Shown here: piece after piece, positions 1-8,520 of the stretch | How positions within the stretch are numbered: the stretch's first letter is position 1 | Layout: each line of letters starts with the position of its first letter | Assembly (NCBI RefSeq): GCF_011009015.1 | Contig: NZ_CP048878.1 | Coordinates: 2,393,001 to 2,457,000, forward strand | From: Spartinivicinus ruber | GTDB taxonomy: Bacteria > Pseudomonadota > Gammaproteobacteria > Pseudomonadales > Zooshikellaceae | Direction of reading: 5' to 3' | DNA length: 64,000 bases | Program-made: the position numbers and the translations under genes | Notes under the pieces: generated by a model | Database searches by the model: none | What the model saw: only the letters and a program-made list of their open reading frames with translations | What the model was told of the DNA's origin: nothing

Positions 1-329
1 AAAAAGTAGAGGATGTTTTTCACTTATTTCTTGCCCAATATAGTCATTGAATCAAATTAACTTGATTTATCTTATTTCCTCGACGATAGGCAAGTTTGTC
101 AATCGTCAATTTTTCTCTTATTGCTTACCCCTTTAATTGCCAAATTATTGGTATAGCCTGAGTTTTTATTTCTATAATTTTTTAAGCAGATCTGAAGATC
201 GTTGTCAAAGTAAAGGAGTTACCATTTTTTTGTAGCAATCAATGAATTCAAGGGCATGGCATTTGCATCTGTACCATTAACATTTGATTTCAAATCACAA
301 TAAATGTTGGATTATTGACGGGTAAGGGA
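1..329. other. AT-rich non-coding leader upstream of fliL
   Basis: I see no credible gene in this stretch. It is AT-rich and precedes the fliL-flhB operon, so it probably holds the operon promoter. I looked for a sigma-54 GG-N10-GC element and for a sigma-28 element and could not place either convincingly. Confidence 0.5.
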
Positions 330-839
330 ATGGCTGACGATAAAGAGCAGGAACAGGCTCAAGAAGAAGAAAAGGAAACGGGTGGTAACAAAAAGTTAAT
401 ACTGTTTATTGTTATTGCTTTACTGCTGGTGGGTATTTCAATAGGTGTTACGGTTTTTTTGATGTTGGGCGAGGAGGAAAACGGTGGTGAAACGGAACAA
501 CCGACAGAACCTGTCAAACAGCCTGCAGTTTATCAGTCTTTGGATCCACCTTTCGTGATTGATTTTAATGTAGGAGGCAGACAACGATTTTTGCAGGTGA
601 GTTTAACGGTAATGGGGCGTGATCCTGGAGCCCTTGATGGGTTGACCAAGCACATGCCGTTAATTCGCAATAATCTGGTGCTACTCATAGGTGGCTTTGA
701 CTATCACTCTTTGCAAAAAGAAGAAGGCAAAGAAAAGCTTAGAGAAGCGTTGACTAAATCAATCCAGGAAGTATTGGAAAAGGAAATTGGTAAACCCGGT
801 ATTGAACAAGTGTTGTTTACTAATTTTGTTATGCAATAA
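330..839 (+). CDS. fliL: Flagellar basal body-associated protein FliL
   Basis: FliL is an inner-membrane protein that sits around the stator and supports motor torque. The protein has a short acidic/basic cytoplasmic N-terminus, one transmembrane helix at about residues 20-45 (LILFIVIALLLVGISIGV), an acidic linker and a periplasmic SPFH-like domain ending in TNFVMQ, which is typical of the family. A TTG lies 15 bases upstream in frame, but I choose the ATG because it gives the usual MADD-type start behind a purine-rich stretch (GGTAAGGGA). It is first in a fliL-M-N-O-P-Q-R-flhB run with short gaps, the order found in Pseudomonas and Vibrio. Function from family knowledge; identity is secure. 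Confidence 0.93.
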   Translation: MADDKEQEQAQEEEKETGGNKKLILFIVIALLLVGISIGVTVFLMLGEEENGGETEQPTEPVKQPAVYQSLDPPFVIDFNVGGRQRFLQVSLTVMGRDPGALDGLTKHMPLIRNNLVLLIGGFDYHSLQKEEGKEKLREALTKSIQEVLEKEIGKPGIEQVLFTNFVMQ

Positions 840-895
840 CTGGCTTAAGCAACAACTGTTGTTTACTTCAGTAGGAATGCGGTGAGTGGTGTACT

Positions 896-1861
896 ATGCA
901 AGACTTACTGTCACAAGACGAGATTGATGCCCTATTACATGGTGTCGATGACGGTGCCGTCGAAACGGAGGGTGATGAAAGCCCGGATGGCGTGGCATCC
1001 TATGACCTGACTAGTCAGGATAGGATTGTGCGGGGCAGAATGCCCACACTGGAAATGATTAACGAACGGTTTGCCCGTTATACCCGGATTAGTATGTTTA
1101 ATATGCTAAGGCGGACAGCGGATGTTGCGGTAGGTGGCGTTCAAGTCATGAAGTTTGGTGAGTATGTACATACGTTATATGTACCTACCAGCTTAAACTT
1201 AGTAAAAATTAAACCTTTACGCGGCACTGCTTTATTCATTCTGGATGCCAAACTTGTCTATAAGCTAGTTGATAATTTTTTTGGTGGTGAAGGACTGCAC
1301 GCCAAAATTGAGGGACGGGAGTTTACCCCAACGGAAAACCGGGTGGTGCAGATGGTACTTAACCAGGTCTTTGTGGATTTAAAAGAAGCCTGGAATCCGG
1401 TGATGAAAGTCATATTTGAATATATCAACTCAGAGGTTAACCCTGCTTTAGCCAATATTGTCAGCCCAAGTGAAGTGGTAGTGGTCAGTACTTTCCATAT
1501 TGAATTGGAAGGTGGCGGGGGTGATATGCATATTACGATTCCTTATTCAATGATTGAGCCCATTCGAGAAGTTTTAGATGCTGGTGTACAAAGTGATGTG
1601 GATGATCGAGATGAACGTTGGGTACGCTCACTTAGGCAAGAAGTGTTGGGTATTAATGTTGAACTGAGCGCCACTATTTTGAAGCAAGAATTAAAACTAA
1701 GGGATATTTTAAATTTAGAGGAAGGGGATGTGATTCCTGCTGAAATGCCCCCTTATATAGTGTTAACGGCCAATCAAATTCCTATTTTTAAAACGCGCTT
1801 AGGAGTATCACGGGAAAATCTGGCACTGCAGGTTCTTTCGTCGATTTCAAGACCTAAATAA
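896..1861 (+). CDS. fliM: Flagellar motor switch protein FliM
   Basis: FliM is the middle protein of the C-ring switch. It binds phosphorylated CheY and sets the rotation sense. The N-terminus carries the CheY-binding signature (LLSQDEIDALL at residues 4-14), followed by the FliM middle domain with the GGEG segment and a C-terminal SpoA/surface-presentation domain. The 321-residue length is normal. It starts 56 bases after fliL and is followed by fliN, its C-ring partner, 44 bases downstream. Confidence 0.97.
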   Translation: MQDLLSQDEIDALLHGVDDGAVETEGDESPDGVASYDLTSQDRIVRGRMPTLEMINERFARYTRISMFNMLRRTADVAVGGVQVMKFGEYVHTLYVPTSLNLVKIKPLRGTALFILDAKLVYKLVDNFFGGEGLHAKIEGREFTPTENRVVQMVLNQVFVDLKEAWNPVMKVIFEYINSEVNPALANIVSPSEVVVVSTFHIELEGGGGDMHITIPYSMIEPIREVLDAGVQSDVDDRDERWVRSLRQEVLGINVELSATILKQELKLRDILNLEEGDVIPAEMPPYIVLTANQIPIFKTRLGVSRENLALQVLSSISRPK

Positions 1862-1905
1862 GTTTCAACTAATAATAGGTAGGTAAGGAGGCAAAGCAGA
1901 TTACT

Positions 1906-2427
1906 ATGGCAGATCCTGAAGAGCCGAATGAAGAGACTAATGGCGAAGCGAATCCAGAGGACTCACTCGAGGATGAGCTAGGCACGAACCAGGATGACGC
2001 AGACTTGGCAGCGGAGTGGGCTGCAGCACTTGAAGAATCGGGTGATGGCAGCCAGGAAGATATTGATGCCTTAATGAATCAGGCAGATGGCGGTGATGAA
2101 GATGATTCACAGCCAATGGTGATGGATGAGTTTGCTGGCATCGAAAGTTTTGGCGAAGGTGACGAAGGACCCAGCTTAGATGTTATCTTAGATATTCCGG
2201 TTATTATCACTATGGAAGTGGGTGGCACAGAAATTACAATACGTAATCTGTTGCAGTTAAACCAGGGATCAGTAATTGAGTTGGATCGCCTGGCAGGGGA
2301 ACCATTGGATGTAAAAGTGAATGGGACCTTAATTGCGCATGGTGAAGTGGTTGTGGTCAATGAAAAATTTGGTATTCGGTTAACTGATGTTATTAGTCCA
2401 ACAGAACGTATTAAAAAACTTCGTTAA
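1906..2427 (+). CDS. fliN: Flagellar motor switch protein FliN
   Basis: FliN forms the base of the C-ring and helps dock export substrates. The C-terminal 80 residues are a SpoA domain (DIPVIITMEVGGTEI, then LNQGSVIELDRLAGEPLDV and the ending RIKKLR). The first 90 residues are a long acidic stretch containing an EDIDALM motif like that of FliM and FliY. At 173 residues it is longer than the enteric protein because of this stretch. A strong AAGGAGG-type ribosome binding site lies about 13 bases before the ATG. Its end overlaps the likely start of fliO. Confidence 0.95.
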   Translation: MADPEEPNEETNGEANPEDSLEDELGTNQDDADLAAEWAAALEESGDGSQEDIDALMNQADGGDEDDSQPMVMDEFAGIESFGEGDEGPSLDVILDIPVIITMEVGGTEITIRNLLQLNQGSVIELDRLAGEPLDVKVNGTLIAHGEVVVVNEKFGIRLTDVISPTERIKKLR

Positions 2428-2836
2428 TTTTTCGGTTATTTCCTTGAGCTGTTTTTTGGGGCAGTGGGGATGGGCTGCGGAAAAAACTAAACCTGACGAC
2501 GGATTGGGTGTTTCAGCATTGGCCCAAGTGGCATTGTCATTACTATTAGTGATTGCGGCTATTGCTGGCTTAGCCTGGTTAGTGAAAAAAATGCAGCACT
2601 TTCAGCCTATGTCTCAGTCATCCATGCGAGTGGTGGCAAGTTTGGCTTTAGGCCCGAGAGATCGGGTATTACTGGTTCAGGTGGGTGAACAACAAGTGTT
2701 GCTTGGTGCATCACCTGGTCGCATTAATATGCTACATGTGTTTGCAGAACCAGTGATTGAAGCGGATACTGCCACCACAACAGGGGCAGATTTTTCCAAC
2801 ACACTAGCAAAATTATTAAAGCAAAAATCATCATGA
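2387..2836 (+). CDS. fliO: Flagellar biosynthesis protein FliO
   Basis: FliO is a small membrane protein that stabilises FliP during assembly of the export gate. The product has a hydrophobic N-terminal segment, then a transmembrane helix ([18 protein letters not shown]) followed by the family pattern of a basic MQ region and a beta-rich tail ([25 protein letters not shown]). The ATG at 2387 lies 41 bases inside fliN, so the two genes overlap; I see no better start. The end overlaps fliP by 4 bases (ATGA), which supports translational coupling. Confidence 0.88.
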   Translation: MLLVQQNVLKNFVNFSVISLSCFLGQWGWAAEKTKPDDGLGVSALAQVALSLLLVIAAIAGLAWLVKKMQHFQPMSQSSMRVVASLALGPRDRVLLVQVGEQQVLLGASPGRINMLHVFAEPVIEADTATTTGADFSNTLAKLLKQKSS

Positions 2837-3606
2837 AGCAGTGGTTACCTGATCAGTGCAATTTCTGGCTATGGCTGTTGGGTGTTGGCTTGTTTATTTG
2901 TCAACCTGCAGTTGCCGTTGATTTAGGAATTCCTGCACTTAAGGTAACCACGCAGCCGGATGGTCAACAAGAATATACCGTGACCATCCAAATTTTAGCC
3001 ATTATGACAGCATTGACGCTGTTGCCAGCTATCGTAATGATGATGACTTCTTTTACCCGAATTATTGTGGTATTGGCTATTTTACGCCAGGCGTTGGGGT
3101 TGCAGCAGACACCATCAAATCAAATAATGGTGGGCTTAGCGTTATTTTTAACTTTTTTTATCATGACGCCAGTTCTGCAAGAAGCTAATAAAGTGGGATT
3201 GCAACCTTATTTAAACGAACAATTGACTTCAGCAGAAGCATTGGATAAAGCCAGCGAGCCTTTTCATGCATTTATGTTAGCCCAAACCCGTGAGTCTGAT
3301 TTAGATTTATTTATTCGCATTGCAGATGAGAAAAAATTCAATACTCCACAAGATGTGCCTTTCTCTATTTTAGTACCGGCCTTTGTAACCAGTGAATTAA
3401 AAACTGCTTTTCAAATCGGTTTTTTATTGTTTATCCCTTTTTTAATGATTGATTTAGTTGTTGCCAGCGTATTAATGGCAATGGGGATGATGATGCTTTC
3501 ACCATTAATTGTGTCATTGCCATTTAAAATTATGTTATTTGTGATGGTAGATGGTTGGGCAATGATTATGGGTACGTTAGCTGCTAGTTTTGGTGCAAGT
3601 ATTTAG
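2833..3606 (+). CDS. fliP: Flagellar export gate protein FliP
   Basis: FliP forms the pentameric core of the flagellar type III export gate with FliQ and FliR. The sequence has a cleavable signal peptide (about residues 1-28), then the family hallmarks: the [19 protein letters not shown] segment, the [21 protein letters not shown] helix, the [17 protein letters not shown] segment and a C-terminal helix ending MGTLAASFG. The length of 257 is normal. The start overlaps the fliO stop by 4 bases. Confidence 0.97.
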   Translation: MKQWLPDQCNFWLWLLGVGLFICQPAVAVDLGIPALKVTTQPDGQQEYTVTIQILAIMTALTLLPAIVMMMTSFTRIIVVLAILRQALGLQQTPSNQIMVGLALFLTFFIMTPVLQEANKVGLQPYLNEQLTSAEALDKASEPFHAFMLAQTRESDLDLFIRIADEKKFNTPQDVPFSILVPAFVTSELKTAFQIGFLLFIPFLMIDLVVASVLMAMGMMMLSPLIVSLPFKIMLFVMVDGWAMIMGTLAASFGASI

Positions 3607-3641
3607 GTATACAAAATGAGTATCTATAGCCAAAACGAATG

Positions 3642-3682
3642 ATTATTAGGGGCTAGCTGACTAAAAATCATTTGAGAAGGGT
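3642..3682. repeat. Possible degenerate copy of the intergenic repeat
   Basis: The gap between fliP and fliQ holds AATGATTATTAGGGG followed by CTAAAAATCATTTGAGAAGG. This resembles one end of the repeat at 23278-23379 (CTAAAAATCATTCGCGAAGA). The match is short and imperfect, so kinship is a suggestion only. Confidence 0.3.
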
Positions 3683-3687
3683 ATGTT

Positions 3688-3957
3688 ATGGAACCGGCCT
3701 CTGTAAATGATATCTTCCGCGAAGCACTTTTTATCATTGTACAAATGGTAGCAGTGATTATTACTCCAAGTTTAATTGTCGGTCTGGTGGTGAGTGTATT
3801 TCAAGCTGCTACTCAAATTAATGAGCAAACTTTAAGTTTTTTACCTCGATTATTAGTCACTCTACTGGCCGTTTTGTTTACGGGGCCTTGGTTATTAAGA
3901 AAACTGCAGGAGTTTTTTGAAAACCTTTTGTTTGAAATACCGAATTTAATCGGCTGA
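3688..3957 (+). CDS. fliQ: Flagellar export gate protein FliQ
   Basis: FliQ is a two-helix membrane subunit of the FliPQR export gate. The 89-residue product shows two transmembrane helices (around residues 15-40 and 52-75) and the family signature GLVVSVFQAATQINEQTLSFLP. It lies 81 bases after fliP and 18 bases before fliR. Assignment is secure from length, motif and position. Confidence 0.96.
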   Translation: MEPASVNDIFREALFIIVQMVAVIITPSLIVGLVVSVFQAATQINEQTLSFLPRLLVTLLAVLFTGPWLLRKLQEFFENLLFEIPNLIG

Positions 3958-3975
3958 CTCTTTGAGGAATGGAGG

Positions 3976-4752
3976 TTGATTCACTACCAACTAGCAGACA
4001 TCCAGTTTTTACTGGCACAAATACTCTGGCCATTATTTCGCGTTGCAGGCATTTTAATGGTTATGCCGATTTTTGGTACTCAGTTAGTGCCTATGCGGGT
4101 GCGAGGTTTTTTTGCAATATTAGTAACGCTATTGATTGCGCCGGTTATTCCTCCAGGCCCGAAAATTGATCTGCTTTCAATACCCAGTATGGTGATCATT
4201 GCTCAACAGGTGCTAATAGGGGTATTGATGGGGTTTGCCTTACAGTTATTTTTTCATCTGTTTGCGATAGCAGGGCAAATGATTTCTATGCAAATGGGGC
4301 TTGGGTTTGCTTCCCTTAATGACCCTGCCAATGGGGTTAATGTAGCTGCTGTGGGACAGTTTTTTTTAATTCTCTGTTCGCTCTTGTTTTTATCCATGAA
4401 TGGCCATCATGTGGTATTTGAGGTTTTAGTAGAAAGTTTTCACACCATTCCTATTGGTAGTTTTATGCCATTTCATCATTTAATTGAACTAGTGATGTGG
4501 TTTAGCTGGATTTTTGCTAGTGCTTTGCTGATTGCACTGCCTGTAGTAATAGCCATGTTAATCGTTAATATTGCTTTTGGTGTAATGACCAAAGCTGCAC
4601 CGCAATTGAACGTTTTTTCCCTGGGTTTTCCTATTTCGATGATCTTTGGCTTGTTTGTCACTTGGGTAGGAGTAAGTAGTGGTTTGTTAGCGCAATACAG
4701 TCGTTTTACTGAAGCGGCATTGTTTATGCTTAGAGGTTTAGTACAGGCATAA
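3976..4752 (+). CDS. fliR: Flagellar export gate protein FliR
   Basis: FliR completes the FliPQR export gate. The 258-residue protein has several transmembrane helices and the family patterns MPIFG near the N-terminus and QMGLGFASLNDP in the middle. The start is a TTG: the usual FliR N-terminus (QLADIQFLLAQILWPLFRVA) is in frame with it, and a GAGGA ribosome binding site sits 8 bases upstream. An ATG at 3969 is in another frame and opens only a short spurious reading frame. The next gene, flhB, starts 18 bases after the stop. Confidence 0.95.
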   Translation: MIHYQLADIQFLLAQILWPLFRVAGILMVMPIFGTQLVPMRVRGFFAILVTLLIAPVIPPGPKIDLLSIPSMVIIAQQVLIGVLMGFALQLFFHLFAIAGQMISMQMGLGFASLNDPANGVNVAAVGQFFLILCSLLFLSMNGHHVVFEVLVESFHTIPIGSFMPFHHLIELVMWFSWIFASALLIALPVVIAMLIVNIAFGVMTKAAPQLNVFSLGFPISMIFGLFVTWVGVSSGLLAQYSRFTEAALFMLRGLVQA

Positions 4753-4770
4753 ACAGGTTTTTTTGACAGT

Positions 4771-5904
4771 ATGGCAGAGGATAAAGACAACAGTCAGGAA
4801 AAGACGGAGGAGCCTACCCAGAAACGCTTACAGGATGCCCGTAAAGAAGGGCAGGTGGCTCGTTCAAAAGAGCTGTCAACCATGGCGTTGTTAATGTTAG
4901 GTGTGTCCAGCTTGTTTCTATCAGGCCACTTTTTAGCTTCTAAATTGGCAAGTGTCATGCAGCTAAATTTTGCGTTGGAAAGGGAAATTGTTTTTGATAC
5001 CACACGGATGTTTCATTATCTAGCTGAATCCATTGCAGTTGTGACATTTGCTTTATTACCTTTATTTATCACCTTGTTATTAGTAGGCTTAGCATCCCCT
5101 ATTTTGGTGGGAGGCTGGATCTTTAGTGGTAAATCATTACAACCTAAATTAAGCCGAATTGACCCACTGAGTGGGCTCAAGCGTATGTTTTCCTTAAAGT
5201 CATTGGTGGAGTTAATTAAAGCTATTGCGAAAGTGCTAGTAGTTGCGGCTGTTGTATTACTGGTGTTGTTTGTTCGGCAAGATGATTTACTTGCATTGGG
5301 TAAAGAAAATATTGCGCAGGCCATTGTTCACGGCAGTTGGATTTTAGGCTGGGCTTGTGTGGCAATTTGCTCCAGTTTGATTTTGATTGCATTCATTGAT
5401 GTACCTTTTCAAGTTTGGGAGCACCAGAGAAAACTAAAAATGACCAAACAGGAAGTCAAAGACGAATTTAAAGATACAGAAGGTAAGCCGGAAGTTAAGA
5501 GTCGTATTCGACAGTTGCAACGTGATTTAGCTCAACAACGAATGATGGCTGAAGTGCCCAAGGCAGATGTGGTCATTACTAACCCTACCCATTTCTCGGT
5601 TGCCTTAAAATATAATCCAGAGCAAGCTGATGCACCGTATTTAGTTGCCAAAGGGGTTGATGAGGTGGCGCTCAAAATTAGAGAGATAGCCAAAGAACAT
5701 GAAGTGGTGATGTTGGAAGCACCGCCTTTGTCTCGTGCAATTTATTACAATACGAAAATTAATCAGCAAATTCCTACGGCGCTATATATGGCTGTTGCTC
5801 AAGTGTTGGCTTATGTTTATCAGCTTAAACAATACCGTAATGGCCAAGGTCAAAAACCTGGGCCTGTGCCTAAGGTAAATGTGCCTGAAGACTTGCAAAA
5901 GTAA
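4771..5904 (+). CDS. flhB: Flagellar export switch protein FlhB
   Basis: FlhB is the membrane protein whose self-cleavage switches the exporter from rod/hook to filament substrates. The N-terminus (DNSQEKTEEPTQKRLQDARK) is typical, four transmembrane helices follow, and the cytoplasmic domain carries the self-cleavage site NPTH within ADVVITNPTHFSVALKY. The length of 377 is normal. flhA, which usually follows closely, is displaced to 48475, so this gene marks the left border of a large accessory block. Confidence 0.97.
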   Translation: MAEDKDNSQEKTEEPTQKRLQDARKEGQVARSKELSTMALLMLGVSSLFLSGHFLASKLASVMQLNFALEREIVFDTTRMFHYLAESIAVVTFALLPLFITLLLVGLASPILVGGWIFSGKSLQPKLSRIDPLSGLKRMFSLKSLVELIKAIAKVLVVAAVVLLVLFVRQDDLLALGKENIAQAIVHGSWILGWACVAICSSLILIAFIDVPFQVWEHQRKLKMTKQEVKDEFKDTEGKPEVKSRIRQLQRDLAQQRMMAEVPKADVVITNPTHFSVALKYNPEQADAPYLVAKGVDEVALKIREIAKEHEVVMLEAPPLSRAIYYNTKINQQIPTALYMAVAQVLAYVYQLKQYRNGQGQKPGPVPKVNVPEDLQK

Positions 5905-6257
5905 CAATTCATTAGGAGCATTTCAAAAAATAGTAGTTCTAAGAGGAAGCCTAAAGAAATTAGTTGAAAAGGTGTACTTAGTTTTAAGTAACTGGGTATT
6001 TTGTCAAATAAGTTTACAAGTCATTTCTTTTTTTCTTTGAGCTTGCAATAAGTAACCAGAGTATTATGCGCTTTCGAGATGATGGTATGCCTTTTGCTTA
6101 CAAGAAAATCTAGTAGCAATATGGTCGTAAAACAGAAAAGGAAGCGTCATATCATGATTGCACCCATCTTCGACAGGGTTAGTTCTACCTTTATCCAACA
6201 GCGGTATCACCTCCCAGTTTTTACAATCAAAAAATTATTGTTGCGCGATATAGGTTA

Positions 6258-6365
6258 ACCTGCTGACTTGTTCTGTTAACTCATACTCAAATTACTGGCT
6301 TTTTCCCATATACCGAATGAGAGAAAATTACTTATTCATTTTGAAACTTTTCAAAGTCAGCAGGT
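6258..6365. repeat. 108-bp segment bounded by 12-bp perfect inverted repeats
   Basis: ACCTGCTGACTT at 6258-6269 is the exact reverse complement of AAGTCAGCAGGT at 6354-6365. The segment between them has no reading frame. It could be a tiny non-autonomous element or a long-range RNA hairpin. No clear target-site duplication flanks it. Confidence 0.45.
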
Positions 6366-6431
6366 AATTTTGGTTATACGTACAACAAAAAATAGACTAT
6401 GAATAACTTATAAAAGAATTATTTATGAATG

Positions 6432-6456
6432 ACTACATGTGGTGAATGCATGTAGT
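6432..6456 (+). promoter_or_regulatory. 8-bp perfect hairpin upstream of the cytochrome operon
   Basis: ACTACATG (6432-6439) and CATGTAGT (6449-6456) are perfect inverted repeats around a 9-base loop, about 80 bases before the first cytochrome start. There is no following T-run, so it is more likely an operator or 5'-leader hairpin than a terminator. Confidence 0.4.
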
Positions 6457-6537
6457 GATTAGGTCAATAATAAATCGTTGTTAGCTGGTGCCAATATAGT
6501 ATGTGGCCGATATTAAGATGTGGAGAGTAGTTGGATA

Positions 6538-8520
6538 ATGACAAGATGGATAAGTTTCCTGTGTTGTCTACTGGTCTTGGGACAGGAAACTGTAAATGCT
6601 GCCCCGTTAACAAAAGCAGAAAAGCGGTTATCTGAGGCAAACCGAGCCCACCAAACTTTATTTAATGGCGAAAAGCGATTTGTTTCAGCAAAAGAATGTG
6701 GCGCTTGTCACCCGAAGCAGTATCGTGAATGGTCAGTATCGCCCCATGCATACGCACAATTAAGCCCTATTTTTAATGCGATGCATGCCAAAACAGTCAA
6801 ACTGACGAATGGCACTACCGGTGATTTTTGTATTCGTTGTCATACCCCTGTCGGAATGGCCATGAAAGAGCCCATTTTTACCGAAAATAAATATCGCCAC
6901 CCCATTTCTCGAGAAGGTGTCACCTGTGTTGCTTGCCACCGGGTAAATCAGGCTTACGGTAAATTCAGCGGTCGAATTAGTTTAGAAGAAGGTGACTTAA
7001 CGAAACCAATCAGTGGGCCAAGAGCGACAGAAAATAAAGATTTTGAAAAACTGTTGAAAAACCCTGAAGTGGGTTTGACTGCGGAATTTCAAGCACCGGG
7101 TATTGAAGTACACGGCAAAATTGAACCTTTTTTTGATTTGGTAAAACCACAATTTTGTGGAACCTGTCACGATGTAAACTCTATGACTCAGTTGCGGCTA
7201 GAAGAAGCTTACTCTGAATATCGGGCTTCTCCTGCAGCGAAAAAAGGGATTACTTGCCAGGACTGCCATATGGGTAAAGAGCCGGGGGTGAATGCTGGTT
7301 ACGCACAAGGCTCTGCAGCTACCTTCGAAAAAGCACATGGTTCTACTTATCATTCGCCCTCTCGACGTTTAACTGACCACAGTTTTATTGGTCCAGACTA
7401 CTCTATTATTCACCCTGGCGTTTTTCCCCATAATCCAGCTGCAGACCGGTTTATCAACAAACGCTTTCGTAAATATGCAAGAGGCTGTCATGATGGCAGT
7501 GAAAAACAACGGAAAAAAAGCCAAAAGCGTAAGAAAACTTGTTTAACTGGCATCGATATCTGGAATATGTTCAACCTGGCTGATGGTTGGGGGACTCAAG
7601 CTTTTGAAAAAGCGATTCCTGATAATTATCGCTTCCCTAAAGTTTGGTCGAAAAGTAAAGATCGAATTATGGCTTGGCAGGAAGTGATTCAGCCAAACTT
7701 ACAGTTACTAACTGAGGCCCATGAAAAGCGACTCACTGTCTTACAAAATGGCTATCAGTTAGGTGCTGCTGAAGTTAGTCGTAGCTGGCTAGGTGACCCC
7801 ATTCTCAAAGTGGAGTTGGTCAATGGTACGGATGGCCATATGGTACCAACTGGCTTCATAGGCGAGCGTTTGGTTTATCTCAACGTCAAAGTGCAGGATG
7901 AGTCTGGCGAGGTGGTATTTGAGTCAGGCGATCTTGATCCTAATGGTGATGTGAGAGACCAGCACTCTTTATATGTGCATGATGGTAAATTACCACTAGA
8001 TGATCAGTTACATAACTTGCAGGCACGCTTCTTAACCAGAAATTTACGGGGTAGTGAGCAAGAAGCAATTTTACCTATTAATCATTCTCAAACGGCTTTG
8101 CCTTTCTTGCGCCCAGCCACTTCGCCTACGACATTACAGGGGAGCCCACAGGGTGCACGTATCCATAAGCGCAGCCTCCCTCCTAATGGGCGGCGTTGGG
8201 TGGAATACAAAATACCCAAAAATAAAATTAAACCAGGTCAGCGCTATACTGCCAAAGTCAACCTGTATGCCCAAATGGTACCAGCTAACCTAGTGCATAC
8301 CATTGCTGATGTGGGGTTTGATTATCAAATGACTACTAAGCAAGTGACTAAGCAGTTGGTGGCAGGCAAATTATTACTTTGGCAGCAGCAGGTCGATCTA
8401 GGCCGACCAGGTAAACATAAAGGGGTGGCGAAGCGGATGGTGTTGCCAGAAAACCACCTTTATACACCAGCGTTTTACCAGCAAAGTAAGCAAGCACAAG
8501 GAGGGCTGCAAAATGACTAG
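6538..8520 (+). CDS. Pentaheme c-type cytochrome, c554-like, with C-terminal beta domain
   Basis: This is a predicted exported electron-transfer protein. A signal peptide (MTRWISFLCCLLVLGQETVNA) is followed by five CXXCH heme motifs in the first third (CGACH, CIRCH, CVACH, CGTCH, CQDCH). The first lies in the cytochrome c554-type context C-x2-CHPKQYREWSVSPHA. A lone GCHDG near residue 320 looks like a lost or atypical heme site. The C-terminal half is heme-free and beta-rich. A GTG at 6520 gives a longer frame, but GGAG at 6521-6524 precedes the ATG at 6538 and only that start gives a clean signal peptide. It overlaps the following porin gene by 8 bases. The substrate or redox partner cannot be told from sequence. 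Confidence 0.82.
   Translation: MTRWISFLCCLLVLGQETVNAAPLTKAEKRLSEANRAHQTLFNGEKRFVSAKECGACHPKQYREWSVSPHAYAQLSPIFNAMHAKTVKLTNGTTGDFCIRCHTPVGMAMKEPIFTENKYRHPISREGVTCVACHRVNQAYGKFSGRISLEEGDLTKPISGPRATENKDFEKLLKNPEVGLTAEFQAPGIEVHGKIEPFFDLVKPQFCGTCHDVNSMTQLRLEEAYSEYRASPAAKKGITCQDCHMGKEPGVNAGYAQGSAATFEKAHGSTYHSPSRRLTDHSFIGPDYSIIHPGVFPHNPAADRFINKRFRKYARGCHDGSEKQRKKSQKRKKTCLTGIDIWNMFNLADGWGTQAFEKAIPDNYRFPKVWSKSKDRIMAWQEVIQPNLQLLTEAHEKRLTVLQNGYQLGAAEVSRSWLGDPILKVELVNGTDGHMVPTGFIGERLVYLNVKVQDESGEVVFESGDLDPNGDVRDQHSLYVHDGKLPLDDQLHNLQARFLTRNLRGSEQEAILPINHSQTALPFLRPATSPTTLQGSPQGARIHKRSLPPNGRRWVEYKIPKNKIKPGQRYTAKVNLYAQMVPANLVHTIADVGFDYQMTTKQVTKQLVAGKLLLWQQQVDLGRPGKHKGVAKRMVLPENHLYTPAFYQQSKQAQGGLQND

Larger units (their letters stand above)
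5905..6537. other. Non-coding gap between flhB and the cytochrome operon
   Basis: About 630 AT-rich bases without a convincing gene. Two structured elements stand out and are listed separately: a 12-bp inverted repeat bracketing 108 bases (6258-6365) and an 8-bp hairpin (6432-6456). The promoter of the downstream cytochrome operon should lie here. No clear intrinsic terminator for the fliL-flhB operon is visible. Confidence 0.5.

Noticed and set aside
3969-4169. Short + strand reading frame starting with ATG at 3969
   Set aside because: It overlaps fliR in another frame and resembles no protein. The fliR frame from the TTG at 3976 has the family N-terminus and a well-spaced GAGGA site.
6432-6456. 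Hairpin as the fliL-flhB operon terminator
   Set aside because: It lies more than 500 bases after flhB and has no T-run.
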